Part shown: in pieces, positions 12,380 to 23,726 of the stretch | Layout of the letters: each line of letters begins with the position of its first letter | Position numbering within the stretch: position 1 is the stretch's first letter | NCBI GenBank assembly: GCA_036346375.1 | Contig: CM070508.1 | Span: 20,652,852 to 20,716,851, forward strand | DNA from: Guadua angustifolia | Taxonomy: Eukaryota; Streptophyta; Magnoliopsida; Poales; Poaceae | DNA: 64,000 nt | Direction of reading: 5' to 3' | Program-made: the position numbers and the translations under genes | Notes under the pieces: generated by a model | Database searches by the model: none | What the model was told of the DNA's origin: nothing | What the model saw: only the letters and a program-made list of their open reading frames with translations

Positions 12380-12635
12380 GCTCCAGAAGCAGTTTGATAC
12401 ATGAACCGCTTCTGTATGTTGCTTTCTAGAAGCGGTTCTTGTGTCAAACCGCTTCGAGAAGCGGTTTGACACAAGAACCGCTTCTAGAAAGCAACATACT
12501 GAAGCGTTCAGATCTCAAACCGCTTCGAAGCCCTCCGGATCCGTTTCTCTGAACCGCTTCGTGCGTAACATCACAACGGGTTCGCACCAAACCGCTTCAA
12601 ATAGCCCGGTTGTGATGCCCAGTTCTGTAGTAGTG
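12380..12635. repeat. right subterminal palindromic repeats of the CACTA element
   Basis: Repeated AGAAGCGGTT and AACCGCTTCT motifs form imperfect hairpins. The largest, around 12420-12490, reads as a near-perfect inverted repeat of CTAGAAGCGGTTCTTGTG with its complement. The array ends in GTTCTGTAGTAGTG, the right terminus. Confidence 0.8.
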
Positions 12636-12638
12636 AGG

Positions 12639-14033
12639 TGACTCTCGATTGGGTAGTGAACCAGACCCAGTCAGATTTTCTGCGGTCTACTGCCACTGCA
12701 ATTTAACCATTGTCTAGAGCATACACTGCGTCATCCACTCAGCATAAAAACACGTTATTGCACTTATACCTCGTCGCTGAAACTTCACAAAATTCTGATT
12801 TTTTTTTAACTTCAGAGAGGACACAAAATTCTGATTACTACCAGTCGTTCCACAAGTTTTCTACAAGCCATAGGATAACATTGATAGGCCATTGTCAATT
12901 GTTAGTCCAATTGTTGACTTAAGTTTTCAGATTTTCTAGAGCAACCTCGCTGCAAATCACATTTACGTTTTGTTCAAGAAAACTTGTGTTATCTGAGGAC
13001 GAAAGCTAAACTATTCCACACGACTCTGAGGACCAACTCGTATAGCCAACTAAACTTAACCATATCTGATCAACATGCCATCATCATCCATTCTTTCTTT
13101 CAAAATCGCACTGGTAGGTTGGATAAAACCATCTATCTTATAAGATACTGAATTTTTTATGCACACGCCGCCCGGCCGGTCCGTTGCCAGCCAGACACGG
13201 CACGGACAGAATGGGCTTCGGGGGTGTCGGCCTAACTTGTCTCCAGTGAGGCTAGACATGGCTTAAGGGTACACCGCGCCTCCATCATACTATACTGGTT
13301 CAGATCTTGTTTTGTTGGACGTGTGGAGCCGTAGACGCCGTCGCCGTCTGTCTGTCACCGTTAATGGTACTAAGGACGAGGAGCGACCATCGACCACCGG
13401 CGAGAATCCAGTCCACACAATCATTTAGGGAAAATAAACTAATTTTTTATTATTTATTTGGTACATATACAAAGTTACCACCTTGTTAAAATCCTTATAC
13501 CCTATAGTAGAGTTCCTTTAGTAAGGAAAATAGTTTCATGTGTTCCAGTTCAGCAGGAAGGAAGCAGAGGTGTAGAAAAGTAAGAGGAGAGCGAGGCGAG
13601 AGAACAAAGATGCGGGGAGATGGCGATGGTGTCAGATGGGTCATAGGAAGATGCAAGTAGGAGATGTTTTTATGTTGGTCTAGACCATTAGAGTAAGATA
13701 ATTGATGATGGACTGAGATATAGATATAATATTTTTTATGAAAAAACAGTTTTTATACTATGCCTATTATAGGAAGCCCGTTTTGTACTCCTATGAGAAC
13801 GTACTCCTATAACTCCTGTCCGTTAATTTTGTCAAGATTGCATGCATGCTTAACAACTCTCTTGAAACAAGCTGCATGCTGACTGTTCTGATAAATCACG
13901 TATTGATTAGTGAGAGTACATACACCCGGTAGTACACATTCATTATATATATATGGGGACATATTCAGTGCTAATGGTGATTTCATTTGCTAAGATATGC
14001 TAATGACATCTGTCAAAGAAGTGAGTAAAATTC
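12639..14033. other. intergenic stretch, no gene recognised
   Basis: I see no convincing open frame, RNA gene or transposon end here. A GC-richer patch at 13150-13420 has no recognisable protein similarity. I searched it specifically for the missing first exon of the downstream nucleoside hydrolase, using the Asp-rich DTDxDTDD motif, and did not find it. Confidence 0.4.
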
Positions 14034-14089
14034 TCAAAAATTACCACATGTAGGGAGGTGAACCTCTCCCTACATGTGGTAATTTTTGA
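14034..14089. repeat. perfect 24-bp inverted repeat (hairpin)
   Basis: Two perfectly complementary 24-bp arms (TCAAAAATTACCACATGTAG onward) are separated by an 8-base loop GTGAACCT. The structure stands alone, with no matching longer element found around it. It could be a recent foldback insertion or a replication-slippage palindrome. Confidence 0.85.
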
Positions 14090-14150
14090 AGATATTTTTC
14101 AAACTCTCAACGCATTTGAAAGATATGAAAAAAACATCATTAGCATCGAT

Positions 14151-14155
<5 letters not shown>

Positions 14156-14223
<68 letters not shown>
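14156..14223. repeat. (TA)n microsatellite, about 33 units
   Basis: An uninterrupted TA run of about 67 bp. The open frames that cross it, which encode Ile-Tyr repeats on both strands, are artefacts of the repeat. Confidence 0.95.
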
Positions 14224-14225
<2 letters not shown>

Positions 14226-14959
14226 CCGAGGTTTAACTGCCATGGTGAGAGTTTTGTGTCGTGGGTCCAATAAATTTGTGAAATGGACGAGAGTACCCTT
14301 CCATACAACGATGTCTCCATCACGGTTCGATGTCTCCATCACGGTTGATGGGCGAAGTCGGCCGCCGCTCCCACGGCCACGAGTGCAGCTGACGCGCTCC
14401 ACAGGGAAAGAGGCGACGCGCTCGCCGACGGGCCGAGACGTGGTAGGGTGGCGATGCTGAGAGCAACGGCCGTCTGCGGGAACCAAGTGTGGCGGAGCGG
14501 CGTAGGCGGCAAGCGCACCCAAATGGGATGGCGATGGTGGTGCCCTCCGCCTTTCTCTGCGGAGCCAGTGGCGGCCGCGGATGTACGTCCGGCGCACGCG
14601 GCAGGGGCGCTCCGGGCGATTGAGTTTGAGTCTTCTGCGCTGCCGGGGCCAATTGGGGAAGAAGCGGAACGGTGACAAACCGAGGCAGTCAATTTATTCT
14701 TTCTTCTCGGTAACCGCTCAAGAACAACTAGAAGAGCTAACACAAATCAAAGCGTAGTCTTCTGAGGAGATCGTGATGGCAAGATATATATACCACACGA
14801 GATCTTGTCACACCAGGATGAACCACTTAGCCAAATATATTATACTGAATGATTCTGCAGACCTCTGACGACATGTCTGTTGTGATGGCAAACATAGACC
14901 GGTCTTCTTGCAGTTCTTACCAAGGACATGGTACATTCTTACCTTGAAAACACTTGCAG
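14224..14959. other. GC-rich then ordinary sequence upstream of the nucleoside hydrolase exons
   Basis: 14330-14690 is GC-rich with overlapping open frames in several phases on both strands. None shows a domain I recognise, and GC-rich grass DNA yields such frames by chance. 14700-14959 precedes the first recognised exon and ends in a good acceptor (CACTTGCAG). An upstream exon is therefore expected, but none is evident. Confidence 0.4.
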
Positions 14960-17900
14960 GCAGTTACCATCAGTGTGAATGCATGGAGTGATGCTGGGCA
15001 TGCTGTGAATCATTTGTATGATATCCTCTACATGATGGACCGCGACGAAATACCAGTCGGCGTTGGTGGTGACGGTGGGATATCAGACGCTGGCGTGATA
15101 TATCCCAACGTTGGCGGTTATTTACCTCTGATCGATCAGGTACAAGTTAGCATGTAATTAGCTTCCATTGTTGTAATGTTATATGGAAGGAACTATCCTT
15201 TTGTTGAAATTAAACGAAGCGTAGGGAAGACTATCTTTGCATAGAATTGCTCAAGAAAGAGAATCTAAATCTTTTTTAGGTTAGTCTCCTTTTAAAATGC
15301 AGATACTAATATACAGGTTAAAATTTAGGGCATGACAACGGTCGGGGAATGCCGGTACAGGCAAGCTGTTCCTCTAGAAGGTGGTGGACGGTTGGACGTA
15401 GACACAAACCTTGGAATCAGAAGGAGCTTCCTTCCACAGGTATGCAACGTTAGCCTTGTAACATTGCTAAAAGAACTGAACTAAAGTTTTAACTATTGAG
15501 ATGTAGCTATCCCTTGATCTAAAATCCTTCGGCCATGCAGAACATGTGCTAAACAAGACATTTTGATATATTTTTCCTTCTCTTTTCCTTGTTAGCTGCA
15601 GCTCATTTTCTGGAACAAAGGAGTTGAATTCTATAGCTATCATCATAAATTCTTTATCTTCACAGTTTGCTCCGAGCTTTGTTTGTAGATTTTTTTCACA
15701 AGTTTAAGGAGTTCAATTTCAGCTATTCTTGCACAAAGATTAAGATAGATGGATGCTAATCAAAAGTCGCTTCTTTGTCTAAATGTTTCTGGAAACTCGT
15801 CATGTTTCAGCTGGTGTCTGCTTGGTTTCAGGACAAGTGACTATTGGGAATTTATGGTGAAAACCCTACGTGATAAAAATGGTAACGTATCCTGTGCACA
15901 CAGACCTTCCCGTGTACACACCATGCACACCAACTAACAAAAGTCACGAAAAATTCTGAAAAAAATTGTAAATATACTTCATAGATTACTCTACCTATAT
16001 ATAAAATTGTAGGTTCAAATTCATTGTATTTTAAGAGTTACAAAAAAGAGAAAATTCTAACAAGTTTTAAAAGTTTAAATTTGTCAGAATTTTCTCTTTT
16101 TTGTTACTCTCGATATATAATGAATTTGATCTTGAAACTTCATACATAGGTAGAGCAATCTATGAAGTACATCTACAATTTTTTTCAGAATTTTTCGTAA
16201 CTTTTGTTAGTTGGTGTGCACGGTGTATACACGAAAAGTCTGTGTGCACAGGATATGTTGCCGATAAAAATACCCAAAATAAACAAAAAGTTTTATTGGT
16301 GGTCTGACGAACCAGCCCCGGGGCCAATCAAAAGAAATTTGCGGAATACTTTTTATAATTCAAGCCACCACTTTAGTATTTACTGGGAATTTATGGAAGA
16401 ACTACGTGCGGGTACTCTGCTTATTTTAATATTTATTACCATCTCCAAATTACTATTTAATCTGTAAAACAGGGGAACAGAAGATATTTACCTCTTCAGC
16501 AACGTACAGCACAGCAAGTAATGGTAGACACAGTATCTGCAGGCCCTACAACCGTCATTCTGATAGGATCACATACAAACTTCGCCATTTTTCTCGTGAC
16601 ATATCCACACCTGAAAAGAAATGTGGAGCACATATACATCATGGGTGGTGGTGTGAGATCAAAGAACCCGACAGGTTGCTGTCCAGAAAATGCATCTTGT
16701 GTGCCACAGCAATGTGGTGATCATGGTAACTTGTTTACTAGTTACAAGACCAACCCCAATGCGGAATTCAACATATTTGGAGATCCTTTTGCTGCATATC
16801 AGGTATATGTGTCAGATTTGAAAGAGGCTGCCCATTTCTACCCTTTTCCTTTGGTTGAACTTTGAATGTATATTTTCTTATTTCTTTACACATCTATATC
16901 TCTAAATTTGAATCCAAAATAGTAGCACTTCTCCAAAGGAGCAAAGCCACAATCACGTTTCATTTATCTATTGTTTTTGTCTTCTAGTCTCCATAATAAA
17001 TCCTTCTGAGGGATTCTAAAATTATGTGTATTTTAGTAATTTTCTTACCTTGTTGACATACTTGTTAGCTTTGTTACTTTCCTTTTGTGGTTAAGTGCCT
17101 TGCACACTCTTATTCGACTTTGTATTGTGACAGCTGGGATCTATGATTCTTTTGTTGTAATAAAGCATTAGGTGTTTAGTATACTTGTACATGAGCTTGA
17201 TCTTGCATACTTGAGACAGTAACTCAATGATATGTGAAGCTGTCTTTACTTCATCATTTTATCACTTCAATTAGCAGATCAGCAAGTTAGCTAATATATT
17301 ACCACTTCAGGTGTTTCATTCTGGCATTCCAATTACCCTTGTCCCTCTTGATGCAACTAATACAATTCCAATCACTGAAGATTTCTTTAATGCATTCCAA
17401 CAACATCAAAGTACATATGAAGCAGAATACTGTTTCAAGTCCTTGAAAATGACTCGAGATACATGGTTCGATGATAATTTCTATACAGTAAGTTCATATT
17501 TTTAATCTTTATCCGTACAAAATTTTCATTTAGCTTAATGCAGAGCCGCACCATATATAGCTAATATGGGATTTTTTTCTGCTTTTCTCTTATTATTTTC
17601 TTTTTCTGATCTTGGCCTAATGCAGAGCTTTTTTATGTGGGACTCCTTTACTTCTGGTGTAGCCATCTCCAGCATGCGCAATGACAAGAACAACCAACAT
17701 GGAAATGATTTTGCTGAGCTCGAATATATGAACATTACAGTAATAACTTCAAACAAACCATATGGTGTACATGATGGCTCAAACCCATTATTTGATGGTC
17801 GTACATTTCCAAAGTTTGGTAGTAAAAAGGGTGGAGTTCATAGTGGGCATGTTCAAACTGGAATTACAGATAGCTTCTGCCTCATCAAGGGAAGTAAGAA

Positions 17901-20900
17901 AGGAATATGTGAGGTATGGCGTAGCAAAATTGATCTTATGGACAGTTGCACAATGTTTTTATAAACGAATTATAATTGATATCCATTAATTTCAATGAAA
18001 CTCTATTAACTTTTCTCTTGTGCATATATACCTTCATTAATTATGTTATGATGTTACCATAACAAAATCGTAAAAAATATGTTGAACAAGAAATCAAGTT
18101 GTGATTGAATACATGTAAAATTTAATGAAGAAATACATTATGAGAACGGTGCAAATGTTGCTATTTAGTATTGGACAAGTGAGTTGCCTCACTTGCACGT
18201 GAATTTGCAGTCTGTTTGGTTGCCGTCTCGCACGAGCCTGGCAGCGGGAGCCTGCACCGCCCCAGCCTGACTCCAGGGAAACGGTCATGGAGCTCGTTTC
18301 CTACGAGTCTGGCTGTGAGTGCTTTGTGCATTGTGCTGGCCCTGGCTCCGCACCGCATACATGCAACCAAACAGCCATCTTGCATGCATGGGTGCAGGCT
18401 CACGTGATACAACGAGTAACTAAGCGCTGATTCCTTGGCTCCCGCGAGTCTGGCCGTGTGGAACCAGGCAACCAAACAGCCCTTTGATGAATGAGCAAAT
18501 TTTGCTATGTATGACAAACTCTCTTTCTTTTTTGACTAAATGCATTATTCTTAGGATGGATACACTAAGGAAGTGTCTGGCCCAGAAGCAGTCCGCATTT
18601 TAGTTGCCACAAAGGCTAAACCAAACGTGGTTAAAAATAACCCTCTGGATAGGGAATTTTTCAAGAGCTTCATAGAGGTAAGCCCCTTGGCTCATGACCT
18701 TGCATGCCACAATATTCGCAACGCACAATATTAAATACGAATGCTTACTCATCATAGTTATTCTGTTAGACAAAAATTCAGTGTCTAGCCTGTACAAATG
18801 CAATCATCTTGTTTTTAGGGAAAAGAATGCAATCATCTTATAGAATTCCAACTAATTTGACTCTTTATGTATGACAACATGCAATTTACATGCCATTTGT
18901 TCTTTACATATATACGTCAATAGTCCTAAATCCTTGACAGAGTTTTGGAGTTCTCGAATTTTTTTAAATAATATTATTTTAATTGAAATTGCGACATTAA
19001 TACAAGTATTTAAAAATTACAGAAATAATATCCGGCCGCCAAACCGTTTAGTAATAGGTCGTCGCCAAAGCGGTTTGTAATAGGATAATCGTAAGCGGTT
19101 TGGCGACTATCATAATCAGCGTGTCGGCCGGTGATGACCGGTTGTCGCCAGTCGGGAGTAGTCGCCACACCGCTCGGCGACTACTTAGTAATAATCGCCA
19201 CGGTGTGGCGACTACTCCGACTGGCGATAACCGGGTCACACCGGCCGACACGGCTGATATAGATAGTCGCCAAACCGCTTGGCGATTATTCTATTATCGC
19301 CAAACCGCTTACGACGACTTATTATCGCCAAACGGTTTGGCTAATCGGATATTATTTCTGCAATTTTTAAATACGTATTAATGTCGCAATTTCGAATTAA
19401 AATAATATTATTTTAAAAAAAAATCGAGTTCTCGTTTTGAGTTGGTTTATCCTATGTCGTATAAACTAGCACTTGACACTTTAATATAATTGTTAGTTTG
19501 TTAATTGATCATAATTTTCCTATGCAGTGACTTATTCAATATCAGCTTACCACTAATAGCAGCCTAGCAGATATATTGCCATGAGCTAGTATTTCTGCAC
19601 TCTGCAGCATAATACTGAACTTTCCTTTTCTTTTTTAAAGAATATTACTGAACCTTAGATCTTGTGAACAGTAACTCATTTATGTTAAGGACAAATTGTC
19701 TTATATAGATGATTGCCTTATATAGGCTTTTCATATACATGATTGCCTTATATAGGTTTTTCATATACATGATTGCCTTATATATGCTTTCTATATACAA
19801 TATTGTCCTATATAGGCTTTTTTTATATACCCTCATGTACTCTATATATTCTAGCCTACTGGCCTCATATTGAATACAATAAGTGTATTCATAACATAGT
19901 ATCAGAGCTTAGGTTTTAGTGTTAGGGTTTGCCGATGTTGCACTTGCGTCATCCCTAACCGTCACCCCGTTTCTTCCGCTGTCATTGCCCCTAGGAGAAG
20001 AAATCTCTACTCCCAGGGCAGCCACCTCCATGATGTAGGCCTTGTCACCAGCTGGCGCCTCGTTCGCATCTCCTTGGCAACTGTGCGGCGCGCCCTTTAG
20101 CAACACCTCGACGACTGACTTTTCTCCAGCCGGCTTCACTTCGGCCTCCATCCCGGCCTGCGTCTCCATTGCGACGGCCACGTTGCCTTAGGCTACCTTA
20201 GCTCCAACCTCCACCCTGGCCTTCAACCGCCCGTGCCGCCCACTTGTCAGCGGCTCGCCCTCCGACCTCTTCTAGTCGGCCCGCTCTGGCCTCCGGAGCT
20301 GCCTTCCATGCCTGACGCCTCGCGGGCTTCAAACCGCCCGCCGCCTCACCGGCTCTCACCAGTTGCCGCTCCGGCCGCCTCCGTGCCAACCAGCCTCTGC
20401 TCACCCATGGCCAAGAAGCACTTGAGAAGAAGTCCCTCCTGATCGGACTTGAATCTTGAATAGATCGGACTTGAAACAAATCCCAAAAGATCAAGTTAAA
20501 TTTGGTCCGGTTCTGGCTCATGGTTTTGGCTCTAGCTTTTTTGGCTTCTAGCTCTGGCTTCCGCATTTCGGCTCCAGCTTCTCGGCTTTTTCAGCTTCAG
20601 CTTCCGGCTCCAGCTCCTTGGCTCTTAGCTCTTCAACTTCAGCACCGGCTCTAGCTCTTTGGATCGACTCTATCTCTTCTGAATGGATTTTTGGCTCTCG
20701 GCTCTTTTTCAACTGGCTTCTTCTTCAGCATGGCTCTTTTTGCCAGCTCTAGCTCCCCATTTTGACTCTTTGGCTCGGCTCCGGCTCTTTGGCTCTTCTT
20801 TGAGTCTTTTATTCTCAGCATCTTTGCTTCTGTTGTGTCCATCCAAATCCTTAACATATTGATTCTCTCGTCCGCTTGGCTCTTTTATCGGCTCAGCTCA

Positions 20901-23034
20901 TTCCGTCGACTCTGATTTTTAACTCATTACCTCGGCTCGGCTCATTCTGTCGACTCTGATTTCCGAATCATTACCTCGGCTCGGCTCATTTTGTCGACTT
21001 CGATTTCCGACTCATTACCTCGGCTTGGCTCATGTCATCGGCTTTCCTCTGTCGGTTTCGACTCATTATGCCAACCGGTTTCAGCTCGGCTTGTTCTATT
21101 GATTTTGTCGGCTCTTCTTCGTTGACTCAGCTCCTTCGTTGGCTTTTCTTCATCGACTTGGCTTTTTCGTTTGTTTTCCATTGTCGACTCGGTTCGTCGG
21201 CTTTCCACCGTCACCTACGACGACTACTTCAAGACCAGGACTTTGTATTTTTTTTTCCTATTTTAGTGTCAACCCTTCCAAATGCAATGCTATTGCATAC
21301 GCCTTGCATTTGGGGGTGGTGTTAAGGATATATTGTCTTATATAGATGATTGTCTTATATAGGCTTTCCATATACATGATTGTCTTATATAGTCTTTCCA
21401 TATACAGTATTGCCTTATATTGACTTTCCTTTTATACCCTCATATACTCTATATATTCTGGCCTACCGTCCTCATATTGAATATAACAAGTGCTATTCAT
21501 AACTACTAATAATGGGACCTTATTTGACATGCCTTTTTACCCTGCATTCTCATTAGCCTTTCATAGATTAATTGCTCTTTGGGTAATTGATATCCTGTCA
21601 CACGAAGTTGTATATGTAGGAGCTGATACACTCACCTGTACTGTTAAATATGAAACAAAAAGTGCCTCTAAGCATTTATCAGCAATTGTTTGTCATGTTG
21701 GCCTATACTGAGTAAGAATTAAAATGTGGCCTGCAGGTCCTAAATCTCCGTGAGAACTCTGGCCGTTTCGACATTATGGCACAGTTTCCATTTTACAGAG
21801 AGGTTCTTTTCAAGCCAGACTATATAAACAAAACTAGGGGGAAACTGGTCATTTTTGACATGGACATGAGTCCTGGAGATTTTGTTTCCCTTATATACCT
21901 CTTGAAGGCACCCACTGAAGTAATAGATTTAAAGGTACAATTATTGGAAATGCACAGTAGTTTGCTCCCATACAACACAAAGTTTTGGCTTCTGTATTTT
22001 TATCAGTGATAGTAATTGTATTATAATTTCTGTAGGGGATTTTGGTCAGCTGCAATGGTTGGGCCAATGTCGCAAGCATTGATATTGTTTATGACATTCT
22101 ACATATGATGGGCCGTGATGACATTCCTGTTGGCCGTGGTAATACCACTGCATTAGGAACTCCAGCCCTTGGTTGCCAGTATTTCAGTGCTATTCCCCAA
22201 GGCAGTGGCGGACTTCTTGACTCTGACACTCTCTATGGACTAGCTCGGTCGTTGCCAAGAAGTCCTAGAAGGTATTCCTACCACCAAATGACCAACATAT
22301 GAAGTAATGCACGTAGCTGTATATTCACAACTTTATGATTTTGATAATTAGGTATACTGCTGAAAATTCAGTAAAGCATGGCGCTCCTAGAAATACTGAT
22401 CATCCGGAATTTCGGCAACCATTGGCTTTTGAAGTTTGGCAGTCTGTTAAAAAGCAACTTGATCCAAACGAGAAGATCACTATCCTTACCAATGGACCTC
22501 TTACAAATTTGGCCAACGTTGTGCGCTATGATAGTAATGCAAGTTATGTGATAAAGGTCAGTTGTTTGGTATCTTTTGTTTCCATGCAGTACGTACTGCA
22601 TTTTGATCTATGATAACTTCACCTTTATCACTGTTGATATTGAATTGCAAAATTCTCCTCTATGCAGAGTGTATATGTCGTTGGAGGCCATATCAGAGAT
22701 GAAAATGATTCAAAGGGAAACGTGTTCACCGTTCAGTCAAATAGATATGCAGAGTTTAATATGTTTCTTGATCCCCTAGCTGCGAAAACAGTTCTAGAGT
22801 CCAGTCTGGGTATCACACTGATTCCTCTTAGCTCGCAAAGAAAAGTTGCTTCCTTTCAGGCTTTCCTTGAAGCTCTGAAGCATGCTGAACATACTCCAGA
22901 ATCAAGTTTTGTCCTCCACTTGTTGTCATTGCTGCATGACCTTCAAAAGAAGCACCAGCTGTATCACCATATGGTAAATGCCTGCAATTCCTTCTATTTC
23001 TTTGCTACAAGTAATTTTGCACAGAGAGAGAGAC

Positions 23035-23075
<41 letters not shown>

Positions 23076-23726
23076 TATAAATACCTCAGCCTTTTCCAAA
23101 TCATGGTACAAGTTACTCGCCGTTTAAGACGCCCTAGAGCGTCCAACCAAGCAGTAATAATCCAAATAAAGCAAGAGGGACTCATCATTCCTCACGAGGA
23201 ACTGGCTTACTTGCTTTCAGCTTAGATGCATCCTGATTTCTAACCAACCAACTTCGAGTTGAATTGTTAAGGATTCCCAAGGGCCATGCTTCTACTTTTT
23301 GAACAAATGGCTGAGGATGCAGAACCCACAACACCACAACTATTAAGTCTCAAACTATTGTACCATATTTTACACTTGATTCAATGCTAATTGTGCTTTT
23401 CGGGGGGTAAATTGTCATAATAACAGGGTACATTTCTTGGAGAACTCCTTGGCGCTGTTTATTTGGTGGAAGGATCTAATATGAAACCGTCATTACAACT
23501 GAAGCCGATACGCATTGTTGCCAACGGTACAGCAAGCATGGATGGGCAGGTTGTAGTCGACAAGCAGAGTGTAAATTTGGCAAATGTATTAGTAGATTTC
23601 AGTAGTGAGGAATACTACAATCGAGTTGCCAATTCTCTGGGAAACAAGGAGCGGTCTGCCGTTATTAGTAGTTTTGAAGAGCAGAAGGCAATATGGAGCA
23701 AGCAGCCAGAGAACATGGGGGTATGA
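14960..23726 (+). CDS. NSH3: nucleoside hydrolase family protein with two tandem hydrolase domains, NSH3-like; first exon not found
   Basis: Exons: 14960-15139, 15329-15439, 16473-16802, 17311-17487, 17626-17913, 18555-18677, 21737-21934, 22036-22271, 22352-22556, 22668-22973, 23427-23726. All junctions are GT-AG and the joined frame is open for 817 codons. The family hydrolyses ribonucleosides to base and ribose; Arabidopsis NSH3 is extracellular and about 890 residues long. Domain 1 shows GSHTNFAIFL, IYIMGGGV, EFNIFGDPFAAY, WDSFTSG and HSGHVQTG. Domain 2 shows VIFDMDMSPGDF (metal-binding Asp set), TNGPLTNLANVV, VYVVGGH and AEFNMFLDPLAA. The first exon begins at AVTISVN, so roughly 70-80 residues are missing: the signal peptide and the DTDxDTDD site of domain 1. 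The CDS may be 5' truncated, or its first exon may lie upstream of the transposons. The stop falls at 23724-23726. Confidence 0.9.
15888..16255. mobile_element. long-arm foldback element (MITE) in intron 2 of the nucleoside hydrolase gene
   Basis: The ends are perfect inverted repeats TATCCTGTGCACACAGAC, and the two halves stay nearly complementary for about 175 bp, so almost the whole 368-bp element can fold into one hairpin. If the outer TA pairs are the target duplication, it would suit a Tc1/mariner-like MITE; no longer duplication is seen. No coding sequence. It lies between exons 2 and 3 and does not touch splice sites. Confidence 0.8.
18209..18482. mobile_element. probable Tourist-like MITE in an intron
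   Basis: Ends with the inverted pair CTGTTTGGTTGCC / GGCAACCAAACAG, and an internal CAACCAAACAGCC near 18362. The 274-bp segment is GC-rich against AT-rich intron flanks. A TWA duplication could not be confirmed, so family placement with PIF/Harbinger is tentative. Confidence 0.5.
18957..19425. mobile_element. MULE-type MITE with 9-bp target duplication
   Basis: Flanked by the 9-bp direct repeat GAGTTCTCG (18948-18956 and 19426-19434), the size expected of Mutator-like insertions. Terminal inverted repeats of about 85 bp begin AATTTTTTTAAA and contain TTACAGAAATAATAT. The centre is a set of mirrored GGCGACTA / CCGCTTGGCGA motifs, so most of the 469-bp element is self-complementary. The terminal block resembles the ends of the MULE at 46695-50426. 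It sits in the intron between exons 6 and 7. Confidence 0.85.
19683..21504 (+). mobile_element. small non-autonomous LTR retrotransposon in an intron
   Basis: Two similar direct repeats bound the element: 19683-19896 and 21320-21504. Both start TGTTAAGGA and contain repeated TGCCTTATATAGG units. The left one is followed directly by TAGTATCAGAGC (19897-19908), one base off the usual plant primer-binding site for initiator Met-tRNA. The right one is preceded by a purine-rich TTTGGGGGTGG tract. The interior has no gag or pol; it is GC-rich near 19950-20430 and then a degenerate run of GGCTC-rich units. No clear 5-bp target duplication was found. At 1.8 kb it is between TRIM and LARD classes. Confidence 0.85.
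19897..19908 (+). other. primer-binding site, initiator Met-tRNA type
   Basis: TAGTATCAGAGC follows the left LTR immediately and differs by one base from the common plant TGGTATCAGAGC. Confidence 0.75.
23021..23072. repeat. (GA)n microsatellite in the last intron
   Basis: A 52-bp run of GA with two CA interruptions, lying within the intron between the last two nucleoside hydrolase exons. The open frame running through it is intron read-through. Confidence 0.95.

Larger units (their letters stand above)
3663..12635. mobile_element. CACTA (En/Spm) DNA transposon, complete ends, decayed genes
   Basis: The left terminus reads CACTACTGCAGATCGGGCAT. The right terminus, read inward on the minus strand, is CACTACTACAGAACTGGGCAT, so the inverted repeats match apart from small changes. 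The element is flanked on both sides by AGG (3660-3662 and 12636-12638), the 3-bp target duplication expected of CACTA elements. Both ends hold arrays of short palindromic motifs built on AAGCGGTT/AACCGCTT, typical of CACTA subterminal regions. Inside are minus-strand TNP2-like transposase domains (8386-11670) and a C48 protease-like gene (4099-6214). Size is 8973 bp. Another CACTACTAG motif at 7745 could be a relic of a nested copy. Confidence 0.9.

Noticed and set aside
7745..12635. A nested CACTA beginning at the internal CACTACTAG
   Set aside because: Its first 20 bases match the right end less well than 3663 does, and the preceding AAG does not match the AGG after the right end.
14070..14678. 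Minus-strand open frame of 202 codons and overlapping frames
   Set aside because: The frame crosses the (TA)n microsatellite and a GC-rich patch; similar frames exist on both strands, and no domain is visible.
15440..16472. Extra exons in intron 2 of the nucleoside hydrolase
   Set aside because: Open frames there lie in the foldback element or repeat the motif TGGGAATTTATGG; exons 2 and 3 join directly in phase and fit the family.
20198..20566. 122-codon minus-strand frame and others in the intron LTR element
   Set aside because: Ala/Arg/Gly-rich text from the GC-rich interior of a non-coding LTR element; no domain.
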